Positions 46,760-54,895 of a stretch of 64,000 nucleotides of DNA are shown here, piece by piece (position 1 is the first letter of the stretch; each line of letters begins with the position of its first letter). The notes under the pieces are model-generated. The model was not told where the DNA came from and did no database searches. It saw nothing but the letters and a program-made list of their open reading frames with translations. The position numbers were made by a program, and so were the translations under genes. Source of the DNA: JACKAQ01 sp020634975 [NCBI: Calditrichia bacterium] (lineage in GTDB: Bacteria; Calditrichota; Calditrichia; RBG-13-44-9); the NCBI GenBank assembly GCA_020634975.1, contig JACKAQ010000004.1:248001-312000 (forward strand), written 5' to 3'.

Positions 46760-47311
46760 ATGATTGAGGCAAAAATAAACGGATTGTTTTTGACCCAGGC
46801 TCAAACCAGTGGGGTAATTTTAAAAGAGATCAACGGAGACCGCACATTGCCGATTATCATTGGCGATAATGAAGCATCGTCTATTGCGCTTGGCTTGGAA
46901 AACGTTGCACCGCCTCGTCCAATTACTCACGATCTGTTTTTGAACACACTGGATGCGTTGAAAGCCCGAATTGAGCGGGTTATTATCACCGACTTGCGGA
47001 ACAACACCTATTATGCGCTGATCGAATTGCGAAGCAATTCCGAACTTATGGAAATTGACGCACGACCCAGCGATGCCATCGCGTTAGCTGTACGGAGAAA
47101 TGTGCCCATTTTCATTAAAGAAGAAGTGATGAATAAAGGTGCATTCAGCAGCGATGAAGAGTTCCAGAACATAAGTGAACAACAGATAGATTCTGAAGAA
47201 AACCGATTGGACCAACTGCGCAGGGAATTGCAGGAAGCTGTAGAAAAAGAAGATTACGAACGCGCAGCAGAAATTCGTGATCGGATCAACCGTTTGGAAT
47301 CTCGCTCATAG
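46760..47311 (+). CDS. Bifunctional nuclease-domain (DUF151) protein with UVR motif
   Basis: A 183-residue protein. The DUF151/BFN domain covers about 1-130 (LPIIIGDNEASSIALGLE, then RPITHDLFLNTLDAL and ARPSDAIALAVRRNVPIF). The C-terminal 35 residues are a UvrB/UvrC-type helical hairpin (LRRELQEAVEKEDYERAAEI). Plant and algal members have nuclease activity, but the bacterial role is unclear. ATG 46760 is preferred, with GAGG six bases upstream; in-frame TTG 46748 and GTG 46757 are alternatives. Conserved acidic surface residues are kept. Confidence 0.9.
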   Translation: MIEAKINGLFLTQAQTSGVILKEINGDRTLPIIIGDNEASSIALGLENVAPPRPITHDLFLNTLDALKARIERVIITDLRNNTYYALIELRSNSELMEIDARPSDAIALAVRRNVPIFIKEEVMNKGAFSSDEEFQNISEQQIDSEENRLDQLRRELQEAVEKEDYERAAEIRDRINRLESRS

Positions 47312-47363
47312 TCAACCGCTGCTCCACGTGGCTACGAACAGGACGTAAAACCAGGGAGCGACA

Positions 47364-48269
47364 ATGGATCGGAATCCACTGCGCATTAAGTTGTATGGCG
47401 TGCGAGGTAGCTATACGCCCACAAAAGGATTTAGGAGTAAAATCGGTGTAAACACAATTTGCATTCGTGCAGATATTGGTGAACACACCATTATTTTTGA
47501 TGCAGGAACAGGCATCATTAATTGCGGTTCGGAAATTCAGCAAGAATTGACCCGCTTCTCGCAACCTCCTGAAAAATATAGACTTCACCTATTTTTTTCA
47601 CACCTCCATCTCGATCATCTCGAAGGCTTTCCCTATTTTCCGCCAGCCTACGATAATCGCTGTGAGATCCACTTTTTATCACCGCGAATACTAAACTGGA
47701 CGGTAGAGCGGGCATTCACACAGTTGATCCATCCACCGTTATTTCCGCTCGATTTTGGTGAACTCGCATTTCAGCGACATTTTCATCAGATTGCTGAAAA
47801 TCTGGTTGTTTACTTTAACGATACCGGTTTTATCCAAAAACCGGTCAACGAACCGATGGCTGAAAACTGGTTGTTGAAAATTTCAACGATGCGAAATTTT
47901 TTGCACCCGAAAGGCGGGTCATATTCTTTCCGGCTGGAAACCCCTGAAGGCAAAAGCGCTGTATTTGCATATGACACGGAAGGATTTATCGGCGGAGACC
48001 AGCGGTTGATTGCTTTTGCGAAAAATGCAGATCTGCTCTTTCACGATGCCCAGTACACAACCGATGAATATCCACAAAATCAGGGTTACGGACACAGCAC
48101 CTACCAAATGGCTTGCGATGTTGCCAGTTTGGCAAATGTCGGAAAATTGATGCTCATCCATCACGATCCCAACCATTGCGACGAAGATTTGATGAACATC
48201 CAAAACCAGGCGCAACAATTATTCAGTAATGCCTTCGTCGCTGTCGAAGAATCTGTTTTTTTGTTGTGA
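47364..48269 (+). CDS. Metallo-beta-lactamase-fold phosphodiesterase-like protein
   Basis: A 301-residue hydrolase of the RNase Z/PhnP-like branch. Metal ligands are His80, His82, Asp84 and His85 (SHLHLDHLEG), a later Asp in FAYDTEG, and His in LIHHDPNH. The start YGVRGSYTPT with DAGTG is typical of phosphoribosyl cyclic phosphodiesterase-like proteins. It lacks a signal peptide. Substrate is unknown. It ends 40 bases before a strong terminator, so it is probably the last gene of the unit begun by the bifunctional nuclease. Confidence 0.86.
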   Translation: MDRNPLRIKLYGVRGSYTPTKGFRSKIGVNTICIRADIGEHTIIFDAGTGIINCGSEIQQELTRFSQPPEKYRLHLFFSHLHLDHLEGFPYFPPAYDNRCEIHFLSPRILNWTVERAFTQLIHPPLFPLDFGELAFQRHFHQIAENLVVYFNDTGFIQKPVNEPMAENWLLKISTMRNFLHPKGGSYSFRLETPEGKSAVFAYDTEGFIGGDQRLIAFAKNADLLFHDAQYTTDEYPQNQGYGHSTYQMACDVASLANVGKLMLIHHDPNHCDEDLMNIQNQAQQLFSNAFVAVEESVFLL

Positions 48270-48308
48270 AATAATACCTCAAAAAATAATCCAGCCGAAA
48301 ACATGTCT

Positions 48309-48350
48309 AAACCGTTGTTTACAAAAAGTTAACATAAACAACGGTTTTTT
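48309..48350 (+). terminator. Rho-independent terminator after the MBL-fold gene
   Basis: A 13-base perfect stem (AAACCGTTGTTTA and TAAACAACGGTTT) with a 13-base loop, running into a T-run. Confidence 0.86.
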
Positions 48351-48357
48351 GCATATG

Positions 48358-48386
48358 TTGCAATTTTTGTTGCAAATCAATACTAT
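48358..48386 (+). promoter_or_regulatory. Candidate promoter for the PAP2-glycosyltransferase genes
   Basis: TTGCAA (48358-48363) and TACTAT (48381-48386) are 17 bases apart, directly after the terminator. The leader would be about 114 bases and contains two small hairpins. Confidence 0.45.
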
Positions 48387-48419
48387 TTAATTACAAGCCT
48401 TCACTTCTAAATGCAATAT

Positions 48420-48464
48420 AACTGTATCTGAACGACAGTTCCGGTTCAATCATTGAGCAACCGG
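48420..48464 (+). other. Tandem hairpins in the leader of the PAP2 gene
   Basis: Two adjacent inverted repeats: AACTGT (48420-48425) with ACAGTT (48435-48440), and CCGGTT (48441-48446) with AACCGG (48459-48464). They lie in the predicted leader and match no riboswitch I know. They could be a structured regulatory leader or chance. Confidence 0.35.
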
Positions 48465-48506
48465 GGGCGATTAAATTACTGCCGATGAAAAAATTTCGGA
48501 GGCAAA

Positions 48507-49046
48507 ATGAAAATCGCTGAAAATCTGCACCATTGGGATTGCGCACTGTTTCATCAAATTTTTACGCTGAATGGTAAATGGCTGGCTGATCGCCTGTTTA
48601 TTTTCATAACGAAAAGTGCAGATGGTTATCTCTATGTTTTTATTGGATTAATGACGGCAGCTAATCCAGGTTTAAATACGCTCACATTGTTAACTTCAGC
48701 ACTGTTAGCATTCTCAATTGAACGCCCGGTTTATTACCTCGTCAAAAACAATGTCAAACGCATTCGTCCATTCGAACAATTGGGTGTCCGTAATTTGATC
48801 GCTCCGCCGGACAAATTCAGTTTCCCATCCGGGCACACTTCCGCTGCTTTTCTGATGGTAACCCTGTTCAGCCAGATATTCCCGGAAATTTCGCTGTTGC
48901 TTTATTTATGGGCTTTTTCTGTCGGGTTTTCCCGGGTATATCTCGGGGTTCACTATCCGGGGGATGTGGCGATGGGCGCAATTCTCGGCATCTGTAGTGC
49001 CGCGATGGGCGTATGGCTTGCCATAATTTTTCAATCTCTGGTTTGA
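48507..49046 (+). CDS. PAP2-family membrane phosphatase
   Basis: A 179-residue membrane protein with about five helices. The three acid-phosphatase motifs are complete: KNNVKRIRP (Lys80, Arg87, Pro88), PSGH at 107-110, and SRVYLGVHYPGD with Arg143, His149 and Asp153. Such enzymes dephosphorylate phosphatidic acid or undecaprenyl pyrophosphate outside the inner membrane. GGAGG precedes ATG 48507. It heads a run with two glycosyltransferases and an LPG-synthase-like protein, so a role in lipid or lipid-carrier recycling for glycolipid synthesis is likely. Confidence 0.9.
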   Translation: MKIAENLHHWDCALFHQIFTLNGKWLADRLFIFITKSADGYLYVFIGLMTAANPGLNTLTLLTSALLAFSIERPVYYLVKNNVKRIRPFEQLGVRNLIAPPDKFSFPSGHTSAAFLMVTLFSQIFPEISLLLYLWAFSVGFSRVYLGVHYPGDVAMGAILGICSAAMGVWLAIIFQSLV

Positions 49047-49083
49047 GCGGGTATCAAAATTGAATTTTGGAAAGGGGTATCCA

Positions 49084-50307
49084 ATGAAAGTGGTTTATTT
49101 CGCAGACAGCTTGCCACCCATTGCAGATGGCGTCAGCCACACCATGTGCCGTTTGGCAGATTCGTTGTTAGCGAACAACGTTCAGTTCCAAATGATATCG
49201 CCATTCCAGCCGGGTGAAAATTATCGCTGGAACAGCCGGGTGATTAAAATTCCCTCAGTGCGATTTCCGCTGTACCGGCAATACCGGCTCGGTTTGCCCC
49301 AAATTAGCAGGATTGCCCAATTTGTTCGGGCGTTTCAACCCGATATTATTCACGCTGTAAGTCCAACATTTATGGGCGTTTATGCGCAAAAACTGGCGAT
49401 GTCAATGAATGTTCCGGTTGTTGCCAGTTTCCACACACACTTTTCATCATATTTCCGGTATTATCGCGCAGGGGCATTCGAAAAGCTTGCGGAAAAAACA
49501 CTTGCCAGGTTTTACAACCGATGTGATGCAACATTTGCCCCTTCAGAAAACATCATCGAAATGCTAAAAAATCAGGGTGTAAAATCGTTGAAATTGTGGA
49601 CTCGCGGTATCGACATCAACCGGTTTACGCCCGCAAAATACGATGTGGATTTGAGATTATCCATCGATGCCGGAACAAAACCGGTATTATTGTTCGTCGG
49701 CCGATTGGTCAAAGAAAAAGATTTGGATGATCTGATCAAAATGGCAAAAATTCTGGAGCAACGCAATTTACCGCACAAACTGGTGATTGTCGGTGATGGA
49801 CCGATGCGAAAAGAGCTCCGTTTGAAGCTGAAAAACGCGGTTTTTGCCGGACACCAAAGTGGCGAGGCGTTGGCGAAATGGTTCGCTTCGGCAGATATTT
49901 TTGTTTTTCCATCAACTACGGAAACATTCGGAAATGTGATTCTGGAAGCATTCGCATCCGGTTTGCCGGTTGTTGCTGCCAATGCCGGTGGGCCCGCAAG
50001 TTTAGTGAAAACAGGGATTAACGGCTATTTGGCAAAGCCAAATTCGCCGGTGGATTTGTGTTTGTGCGTAGAAAAATTGTTGGACAATCGACCGCTCCGA
50101 ATCAAGATGGGAATGAATGCGCGATCATTTGCGGAGCAATTTTCGTGGGATGCGGTCAATCGCCAATTGTTGACTGATTATCAACAAATAATTGAAAATT
50201 ATCATTTTAGCCATAGCCGAGTATTTGTTTCTAAACGTAATTCCGGAAAACATTTGGCACCGGTATTTCAGAAAAAATGGTTGGCAACAAATTTCAATCA
50301 AAAATAG
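49084..50307 (+). CDS. Family 4 glycosyltransferase (MgtA/DgtA-like)
   Basis: A 407-residue GT-B enzyme. The N-terminal half begins VVYFADSLPPIADGVSHT and has ASFHTHFSSYFRYY, as in diacylglycerol or mannolipid glycosyltransferases. The C-terminal half has LLFVGRLVKEKDLDDLI and the acid pair in ETFGNVILEAFASGLPVV. ATG 49084 follows GGAAAGGGG; an upstream TTG at 49060 is rejected. The last 45 residues are basic and extend past the fold. It starts 37 bases after the PAP2 gene. Lipid acceptor is inferred from neighbours and the N-terminal pattern. Confidence 0.9.
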   Translation: MKVVYFADSLPPIADGVSHTMCRLADSLLANNVQFQMISPFQPGENYRWNSRVIKIPSVRFPLYRQYRLGLPQISRIAQFVRAFQPDIIHAVSPTFMGVYAQKLAMSMNVPVVASFHTHFSSYFRYYRAGAFEKLAEKTLARFYNRCDATFAPSENIIEMLKNQGVKSLKLWTRGIDINRFTPAKYDVDLRLSIDAGTKPVLLFVGRLVKEKDLDDLIKMAKILEQRNLPHKLVIVGDGPMRKELRLKLKNAVFAGHQSGEALAKWFASADIFVFPSTTETFGNVILEAFASGLPVVAANAGGPASLVKTGINGYLAKPNSPVDLCLCVEKLLDNRPLRIKMGMNARSFAEQFSWDAVNRQLLTDYQQIIENYHFSHSRVFVSKRNSGKHLAPVFQKKWLATNFNQK

Positions 50308-50326
50308 GAAGTGAACGACTCAATTT

Positions 50327-51508
50327 ATGAAGATTTGCGATATCACCCAATCGTTTAACGAGAGCAGTGGCGGGATACGAACCTATATCAAAGAAAAACA
50401 AAAGTTTATCCAATTCCATTCGGATTGCGAGCATGTGCTAATTACTGCCGGCGATCGCGATAGCTACACGCGAAAAAGCGAAATGTCTGTTTACACGATC
50501 CAGTCGCCGGTGATTCCGGGATGTGCGCCGTATCGATTATTGTGGCGAATGGATAAAATTTACCGAGTCCTCGAAAAAGAAAAACCCGACATTATCGAAT
50601 TTGCCGACCCGTATTTTATGGCGTGGTCGGCTTTGCGTTTTCGGACACATCGGCGCAGCCGGGTTTTGGGGTTCTATCATACTGATATTTCAACAGCTTA
50701 TCCGCGATTATTTGCTGATAAAATCGGGATCAAATCTCTGAATCCGTTGATTTTTAACAGTGCGAGGTCGTATGTCTGCAGCCTGTACAATCGCTGTGAC
50801 GCGACGATTTGTGCATCCAAAATTGTGTCCGACCGACTGGAGCAATTGGGTGTGGACAACATTCACCGCATTTCTTTTGGCGTAGATTTTCAACAATTTT
50901 CAGCCCCGAAATACGGCAACGGCATTCGCGGACGGTTGCAAATTCTGCCGGAAGAAGTGCTGTTTATTTATGCTGGCAGATTCGATTCCGAGAAACGGGT
51001 AGATGTGTTGACTGAAGCCTTTTCCGGCATTCCCGACAGCTATCCGGCAAAGCTGGTGTTGGTTGGCGATGGCGTGCTGAAACCCAGGCTTTTGGCGATT
51101 GCCGAACGGAACCCTCGGATAATTATCCTCCCGTTTGTTGATAAAAAACAAGAGCTTGCAGACTTGCTTTCTGCTGCAAATGTGTATGTTACCGCAGGTC
51201 CGTTTGAAACATTTGGGTTGTCCGTTGCCGAAGCGCAGGCGGCAGGTTTGCCGGTCATCGGCGTAAACGGCGGTGCGCTGCCGGAGCGGATATCACCGCA
51301 AAACGGAATGCTCGCCGCTGTTGATGATGTCGCCGATTTGCGCGAAAAAATGGTGCGGATGATGATGGCGGATCGTGAGCAAATGGGGCGTTTCGCCCGG
51401 TTGCATGCCGAAAAAAATTACTCATGGGAATCCACTTTCGGCCGACTGTTTGAATTATACGAATCATTATTGATTCCGAATAATTTGTCTGTCAAATCCG
51501 CAGCTTAA
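50327..51508 (+). CDS. Family 4 glycosyltransferase
   Basis: A 393-residue GT-B enzyme, related to but clearly different from its upstream neighbour. It starts ICDITQSFNESSGGIRTYI, has LGFYHTDISTAYPRL in the acceptor domain, and FIYAGRFDSEKRVDVL and ETFGLSVAEAQAAGLPVIG in the donor domain. It lies 19 bases after the previous gene, and its stop overlaps the start of the next (TAATG). The two enzymes probably add successive sugars to one glycolipid. Confidence 0.9.
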   Translation: MKICDITQSFNESSGGIRTYIKEKQKFIQFHSDCEHVLITAGDRDSYTRKSEMSVYTIQSPVIPGCAPYRLLWRMDKIYRVLEKEKPDIIEFADPYFMAWSALRFRTHRRSRVLGFYHTDISTAYPRLFADKIGIKSLNPLIFNSARSYVCSLYNRCDATICASKIVSDRLEQLGVDNIHRISFGVDFQQFSAPKYGNGIRGRLQILPEEVLFIYAGRFDSEKRVDVLTEAFSGIPDSYPAKLVLVGDGVLKPRLLAIAERNPRIIILPFVDKKQELADLLSAANVYVTAGPFETFGLSVAEAQAAGLPVIGVNGGALPERISPQNGMLAAVDDVADLREKMVRMMMADREQMGRFARLHAEKNYSWESTFGRLFELYESLLIPNNLSVKSAA

Positions 51509-52599
51509 TGAAACAGAATTACCCAATGAAAACGAAAAAACAACGTTCGAAATTTTATCATTTATTTAACTGGATGATTGCTGCGATCATCATTGGTGTT
51601 GTATTAAATATCGGATTGCTATTTTGGAGCGGTGAATCGCCGGTGCTGAAACAGGTTTCCGGTGTATTTTTGCAGCATTGGTGGTTGCTCGTTCCGCTCA
51701 GTTTGCTCACCTGGTTTACCCATGCATTCCGGATGCGATTGTGGTCGATATATCTAAAAAAAACAATCACCTGGCGCGATTCGTTACGCATCGCTGTAGG
51801 TACGGATTTGGGTGCTGCAGTCAGTCCCACATCGCTCGGCGGCGGTCCCGCGAAACTGGCATTGCTTATGCAAAAAGGCTTCAGCGGAACCGAAGCGACC
51901 TTGCTGACACTGCTCGGCAGCATCGAAGATTACATCTTTTTTATGGCTTTTCTGGTGCTGGTTATCTGTCTGAAACCGGATCAAATTGCTGATTTATTGT
52001 TGCCGATATTCGATAATCTTAACCTGTCTGTGGTAATTTTCACAACGCTTTTGTTGTTGATAATCGCGACAGTCTGGCTGCTGCTGAACCATTTCCGAAG
52101 CAATCGCAACTCCGAAAATAGGCTGATTAACCGGGTTGCAAAAATTACAAATCACATTCGAACATTCTTTTCAACGCTGCGAAAAATTCTGACAGACGGC
52201 AAGTTGTTTTTGGGAATAAACCTGGTGATCACCAGTGTTCAGTGGCTCGGGCGATATGCTATAATTCTCGTATTGCTCTCATACAACGGTGTGGCGTACG
52301 ATGTTGTCGATGTCATATATCATCAATTTGTGGTGTTCGCATTGATGGGTCTTGCCCCAACGCCCGGCGCAACTGTCGGAGCGGAAGCGGCGTTTTTTCT
52401 GTTGTTCAAAAGCATGGTTCCGGAAAATCTGATCACATCACTAACATTGATGTGGCGATTTTTCCTGCATTATTTTCCACTGATTGCAGGAGTGTTTGTG
52501 TATTTTTTACTGAGCCGTAACGGCTATAAATTTAATATATTTAGCACCACAAATAAATCCGCTCCGGGCAGCAACGAGCAACCGCAAATGATATCGTGA
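51508..52599 (+). CDS. LPG-synthase-type (UPF0104/AglD-like) membrane protein
   Basis: A 363-residue integral membrane protein with about eight hydrophobic segments. The family signatures are present: SPTSLGGGPAKLALLMQKG followed by a glycine/serine turn and GSIEDY, and LAPTPGATVGAEAAFFLLF near the end. Family members transfer or flip lipids and sugars (lysylphosphatidylglycerol synthase membrane domain, AglD). The start overlaps the upstream stop by one base; ATG 51526 is an alternative. It is the last clear gene of the glycolipid run. Confidence 0.86.
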   Translation: MKQNYPMKTKKQRSKFYHLFNWMIAAIIIGVVLNIGLLFWSGESPVLKQVSGVFLQHWWLLVPLSLLTWFTHAFRMRLWSIYLKKTITWRDSLRIAVGTDLGAAVSPTSLGGGPAKLALLMQKGFSGTEATLLTLLGSIEDYIFFMAFLVLVICLKPDQIADLLLPIFDNLNLSVVIFTTLLLLIIATVWLLLNHFRSNRNSENRLINRVAKITNHIRTFFSTLRKILTDGKLFLGINLVITSVQWLGRYAIILVLLSYNGVAYDVVDVIYHQFVVFALMGLAPTPGATVGAEAAFFLLFKSMVPENLITSLTLMWRFFLHYFPLIAGVFVYFLLSRNGYKFNIFSTTNKSAPGSNEQPQMIS

Positions 52600-52618
52600 A
52601 AAAAAGAATTAAATTTAT

Positions 52619-52647
52619 TTGTTGCAATTTGCATAATTCATTATTAC
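52619..52647 (+). promoter_or_regulatory. Weak candidate promoter for the ABC-exporter leader
   Basis: TTGTTG (52619-52624) and TATTAC (52642-52647) are 17 bases apart. It would start the leader about 55 bases before the 43-codon ORF. Read-through from upstream is an alternative. The 353-base gap 52600-52952 otherwise holds only the leader ORF and the terminator. Confidence 0.32.
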
Positions 52648-52710
52648 GATTTGGCTGGAATTACAACCATTAATAAATAGATTTTAAAACTAAATTTTGG
52701 AAATCATCTC

Positions 52711-52842
52711 ATGAAAATCGCTCGGAAATACAGCATGCAAGATCTGCCGTTGCGCCGAATCACTCTGCGATTTGCGGGCGTTTCGATAGATGATATAGAT
52801 ATTTTTCTCCGATCGCGGCGATGGTTTCATCCATCCCGGTAA
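52711..52842 (+). CDS. Possible 43-residue leader peptide of the ABC exporter pair
   Basis: A small frame starting ATG 52711 and ending TAA 52840-52842, in the leader of the exporter genes. The peptide is basic, with two notable stretches: PLRRITLRF in the middle and FLRSRRWFHPSR at the end. A weak GGAA lies about ten bases upstream of the ATG. Codon use looks like that of the neighbours. The bases coding for RSRR (52810-52821) include the ten-base segment that can pair with the terminator, so translation could control termination. It may alternatively be an ordinary small protein or not expressed. Confidence 0.5.
   Translation: MKIARKYSMQDLPLRRITLRFAGVSIDDIDIFLRSRRWFHPSR
52810..52819 (+). 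promoter_or_regulatory. Candidate antiterminator arm inside the leader ORF
   Basis: CGATCGCGGC here is identical to the 3' arm of the terminator (52887-52896), so it can pair with the 5' arm GCCGCGATCG (52871-52880) over ten GC-rich bases. Pairing here excludes the terminator hairpin. A ribosome moving through these codons would keep the segment single-stranded and favour termination; a ribosome held upstream would favour read-through. Confidence 0.5.
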
Positions 52843-52864
52843 CAGGTGATCTGATTTTTTTCAG

Positions 52865-52902
52865 AAAAAAGCCGCGATCGAATTAACGATCGCGGCTTTT
52901 TT
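52865..52902 (+). terminator. Strong terminator upstream of the ABC exporter (candidate attenuator)
   Basis: A 16-base perfect stem (AAAAAAGCCGCGATCG and its complement) with a six-base loop (AATTAA), ending in six T. It is only 50 bases before the exporter start, too close for a clear separate promoter, so transcripts probably have to pass it. It could also act on the - strand. Confidence 0.92.
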
Positions 52903-52952
52903 ATTGTACGCGAAAATGAAAATAAACAGCAGTTTTTTATACGAGGTGGATT

Positions 52953-54806
52953 ATGACTAAGAATTTACGACGACTTTTCGCGGTATTGGATCGCTGGAAA
53001 TGGCGTTATTTCAGCGCGGGTTTGCTGATGATTTTGGCAATTGCGCTGCAAAGCATCGAACCGCGCATCATTCAGGTTACGGTGGATTATGTGATCGCTC
53101 ATTTCCAAAACGGTGAATCTGCGGTTGCTATCGCCCAAAAAGATGCGGTGATGCGCATTTTTGAACAATTGCTGCCGGCGCTCGAACGGGAAAATTTACC
53201 GGTAATTTTGATGATGATGGGCGCTGTGCTGTTGCTGCTGGCGGTTTTTCGGGGCGGATTTAGCTACATCGCGCAACTGATGATGGCCGACAGCACAGAA
53301 AAAGCCATCAAACATTTACGCGACCGGTTGTTTTCACACGTTCAAAAATTACCGATGGCCTACTTTACCACGATGCCAAAAGGCGATTTGCTCCAGCGCA
53401 GCACCGGCGATATCCAAACAGTGCGCGGATTTATCCACAGCCACATCGTGGAAGTGATGCGCACGATTGCGCTGTTCGGGTTTTCATTTGCGATGATGGC
53501 ATCGATCAATCTCGAATATGCGCTGATGAGCACTGCGTTGGCGCCCATCCTGATCGTCAGCAGCTACGTTTTTTTTAAAAAAGAACGCAAAAACTGGGAA
53601 ATGGTGCAGGATGAAGCGGACAAACTGGATACTGTGGTACAGGAAAATTTGAACGGGATTCGAACCGTGCAGGCATTTGCCAATGAAAATCACGAAATTG
53701 CGAAATTTGCGGAGCGCAACCAAAGCAAGCTTTCCGCAGATTTGCAGCACCTGAAACTGCACACATTTTTTTGGCCGGCGTCCGATTTTGTGGTTGGCTG
53801 CCAAATAACGATAACCGTTTTGGCGGGCGGATATTTGGCGATAAACGGCCAAATTACTGTTGGCGAAATGCTCAGTTTTTACGCATACGCCACCATGCTG
53901 TCGTTTCCGATGCGTCAGTTTGGCAAAATTTTATCGAAAATCGGAGTGGCAACCGTAGCGATCGGGCGAATTCACGAAGTGCTCGATTCTCCGCTGGAGC
54001 GGCAGGACGGTTTCGCCAGAGATGAGAAACTGCGCGGTGCGATCGAGTTCCGCGATGTCTCATTTCGCTTCGATAAAAATGCCCGGGAAAATATTCTGAA
54101 ACGCATATCCTTCAGCATCCAGCCGGGCGAAAAAGTGGCGCTGGTTGGTGCAACCGGTTCGGGTAAGTCTACTATTATCAAACTGTTAGTTGGCTTGTAC
54201 GATCCCGATTCCGGGCAGGTGTGTATCGACGGGCATCCGGTGGAATATTACTCGCCGCGATATCTGCGTCAGCGAATCGGGTTTGTGCTGCAATCGCCGT
54301 TCCTTTTTTCGACGACGGTAAAACACAACATCGCCTACGCAGATCCGCTTGCGCCGAAAGCCAAAATTTGGGCTTCGGCTCAGCTGGCAAAAGCGGATCA
54401 ACTGGAATCTGTACTGCCGGACGGATACGAAACGATGGTCGGTGAAAAAGGCGTGACGCTTTCCGGCGGACAAAAACAGCGGGTCGCACTCGCGCGAACG
54501 CTGCTCACAGAGCCGGATATTCTGGTGCTGGACGATGTCACTTCCGCGGTGGATACTGAAACGGAGCAGGCGATTTTCGAGGCGTTGCAAAAGGAGCAAA
54601 TGCGCAAAACCACGATCATCATTTCGCATCGGGTGACCACTATTCAGCAGGCAGACCGGGTGCTGGTGATCCATCAGGGGCGCATTGTGCAGGAAGGAAA
54701 ACCGGATGAATTGGCCAATATTCCCGGGTATTTTCGCGATATCCATCTCATCCAAAATGCGCTCGAAGCGGAAATTCAGCAAAACATTGCGGTGTTACCC
54801 AATTGA
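52953..54806 (+). CDS. ABC exporter half-transporter with degenerate Walker B
   Basis: A 617-residue type IV ABC half-exporter: six membrane helices (about 15-320) followed by the nucleotide-binding domain. Walker A is GATGSGKS (399-406), signature LSGGQ (503-507), Walker B LVLDD with Asp527/Asp528, and switch His559. The catalytic Glu is replaced by Asp528, as in the non-canonical partner of heterodimeric exporters such as TM287 or BmrC. GAGG precedes ATG 52953. The partner gene starts 89 bases downstream. Likely exports drugs, lipids or peptides from the inner membrane. Confidence 0.94.
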   Translation: MTKNLRRLFAVLDRWKWRYFSAGLLMILAIALQSIEPRIIQVTVDYVIAHFQNGESAVAIAQKDAVMRIFEQLLPALERENLPVILMMMGAVLLLLAVFRGGFSYIAQLMMADSTEKAIKHLRDRLFSHVQKLPMAYFTTMPKGDLLQRSTGDIQTVRGFIHSHIVEVMRTIALFGFSFAMMASINLEYALMSTALAPILIVSSYVFFKKERKNWEMVQDEADKLDTVVQENLNGIRTVQAFANENHEIAKFAERNQSKLSADLQHLKLHTFFWPASDFVVGCQITITVLAGGYLAINGQITVGEMLSFYAYATMLSFPMRQFGKILSKIGVATVAIGRIHEVLDSPLERQDGFARDEKLRGAIEFRDVSFRFDKNARENILKRISFSIQPGEKVALVGATGSGKSTIIKLLVGLYDPDSGQVCIDGHPVEYYSPRYLRQRIGFVLQSPFLFSTTVKHNIAYADPLAPKAKIWASAQLAKADQLESVLPDGYETMVGEKGVTLSGGQKQRVALARTLLTEPDILVLDDVTSAVDTETEQAIFEALQKEQMRKTTIIISHRVTTIQQADRVLVIHQGRIVQEGKPDELANIPGYFRDIHLIQNALEAEIQQNIAVLPN

Positions 54807-54895
54807 GCCGAAACGACAGAAAATAAACCGTGCATTTCCGGTATGCAAATGCCGGAAATGCTCAAAAAATTTCGATTTGAAAGGTGTGATAGTTT

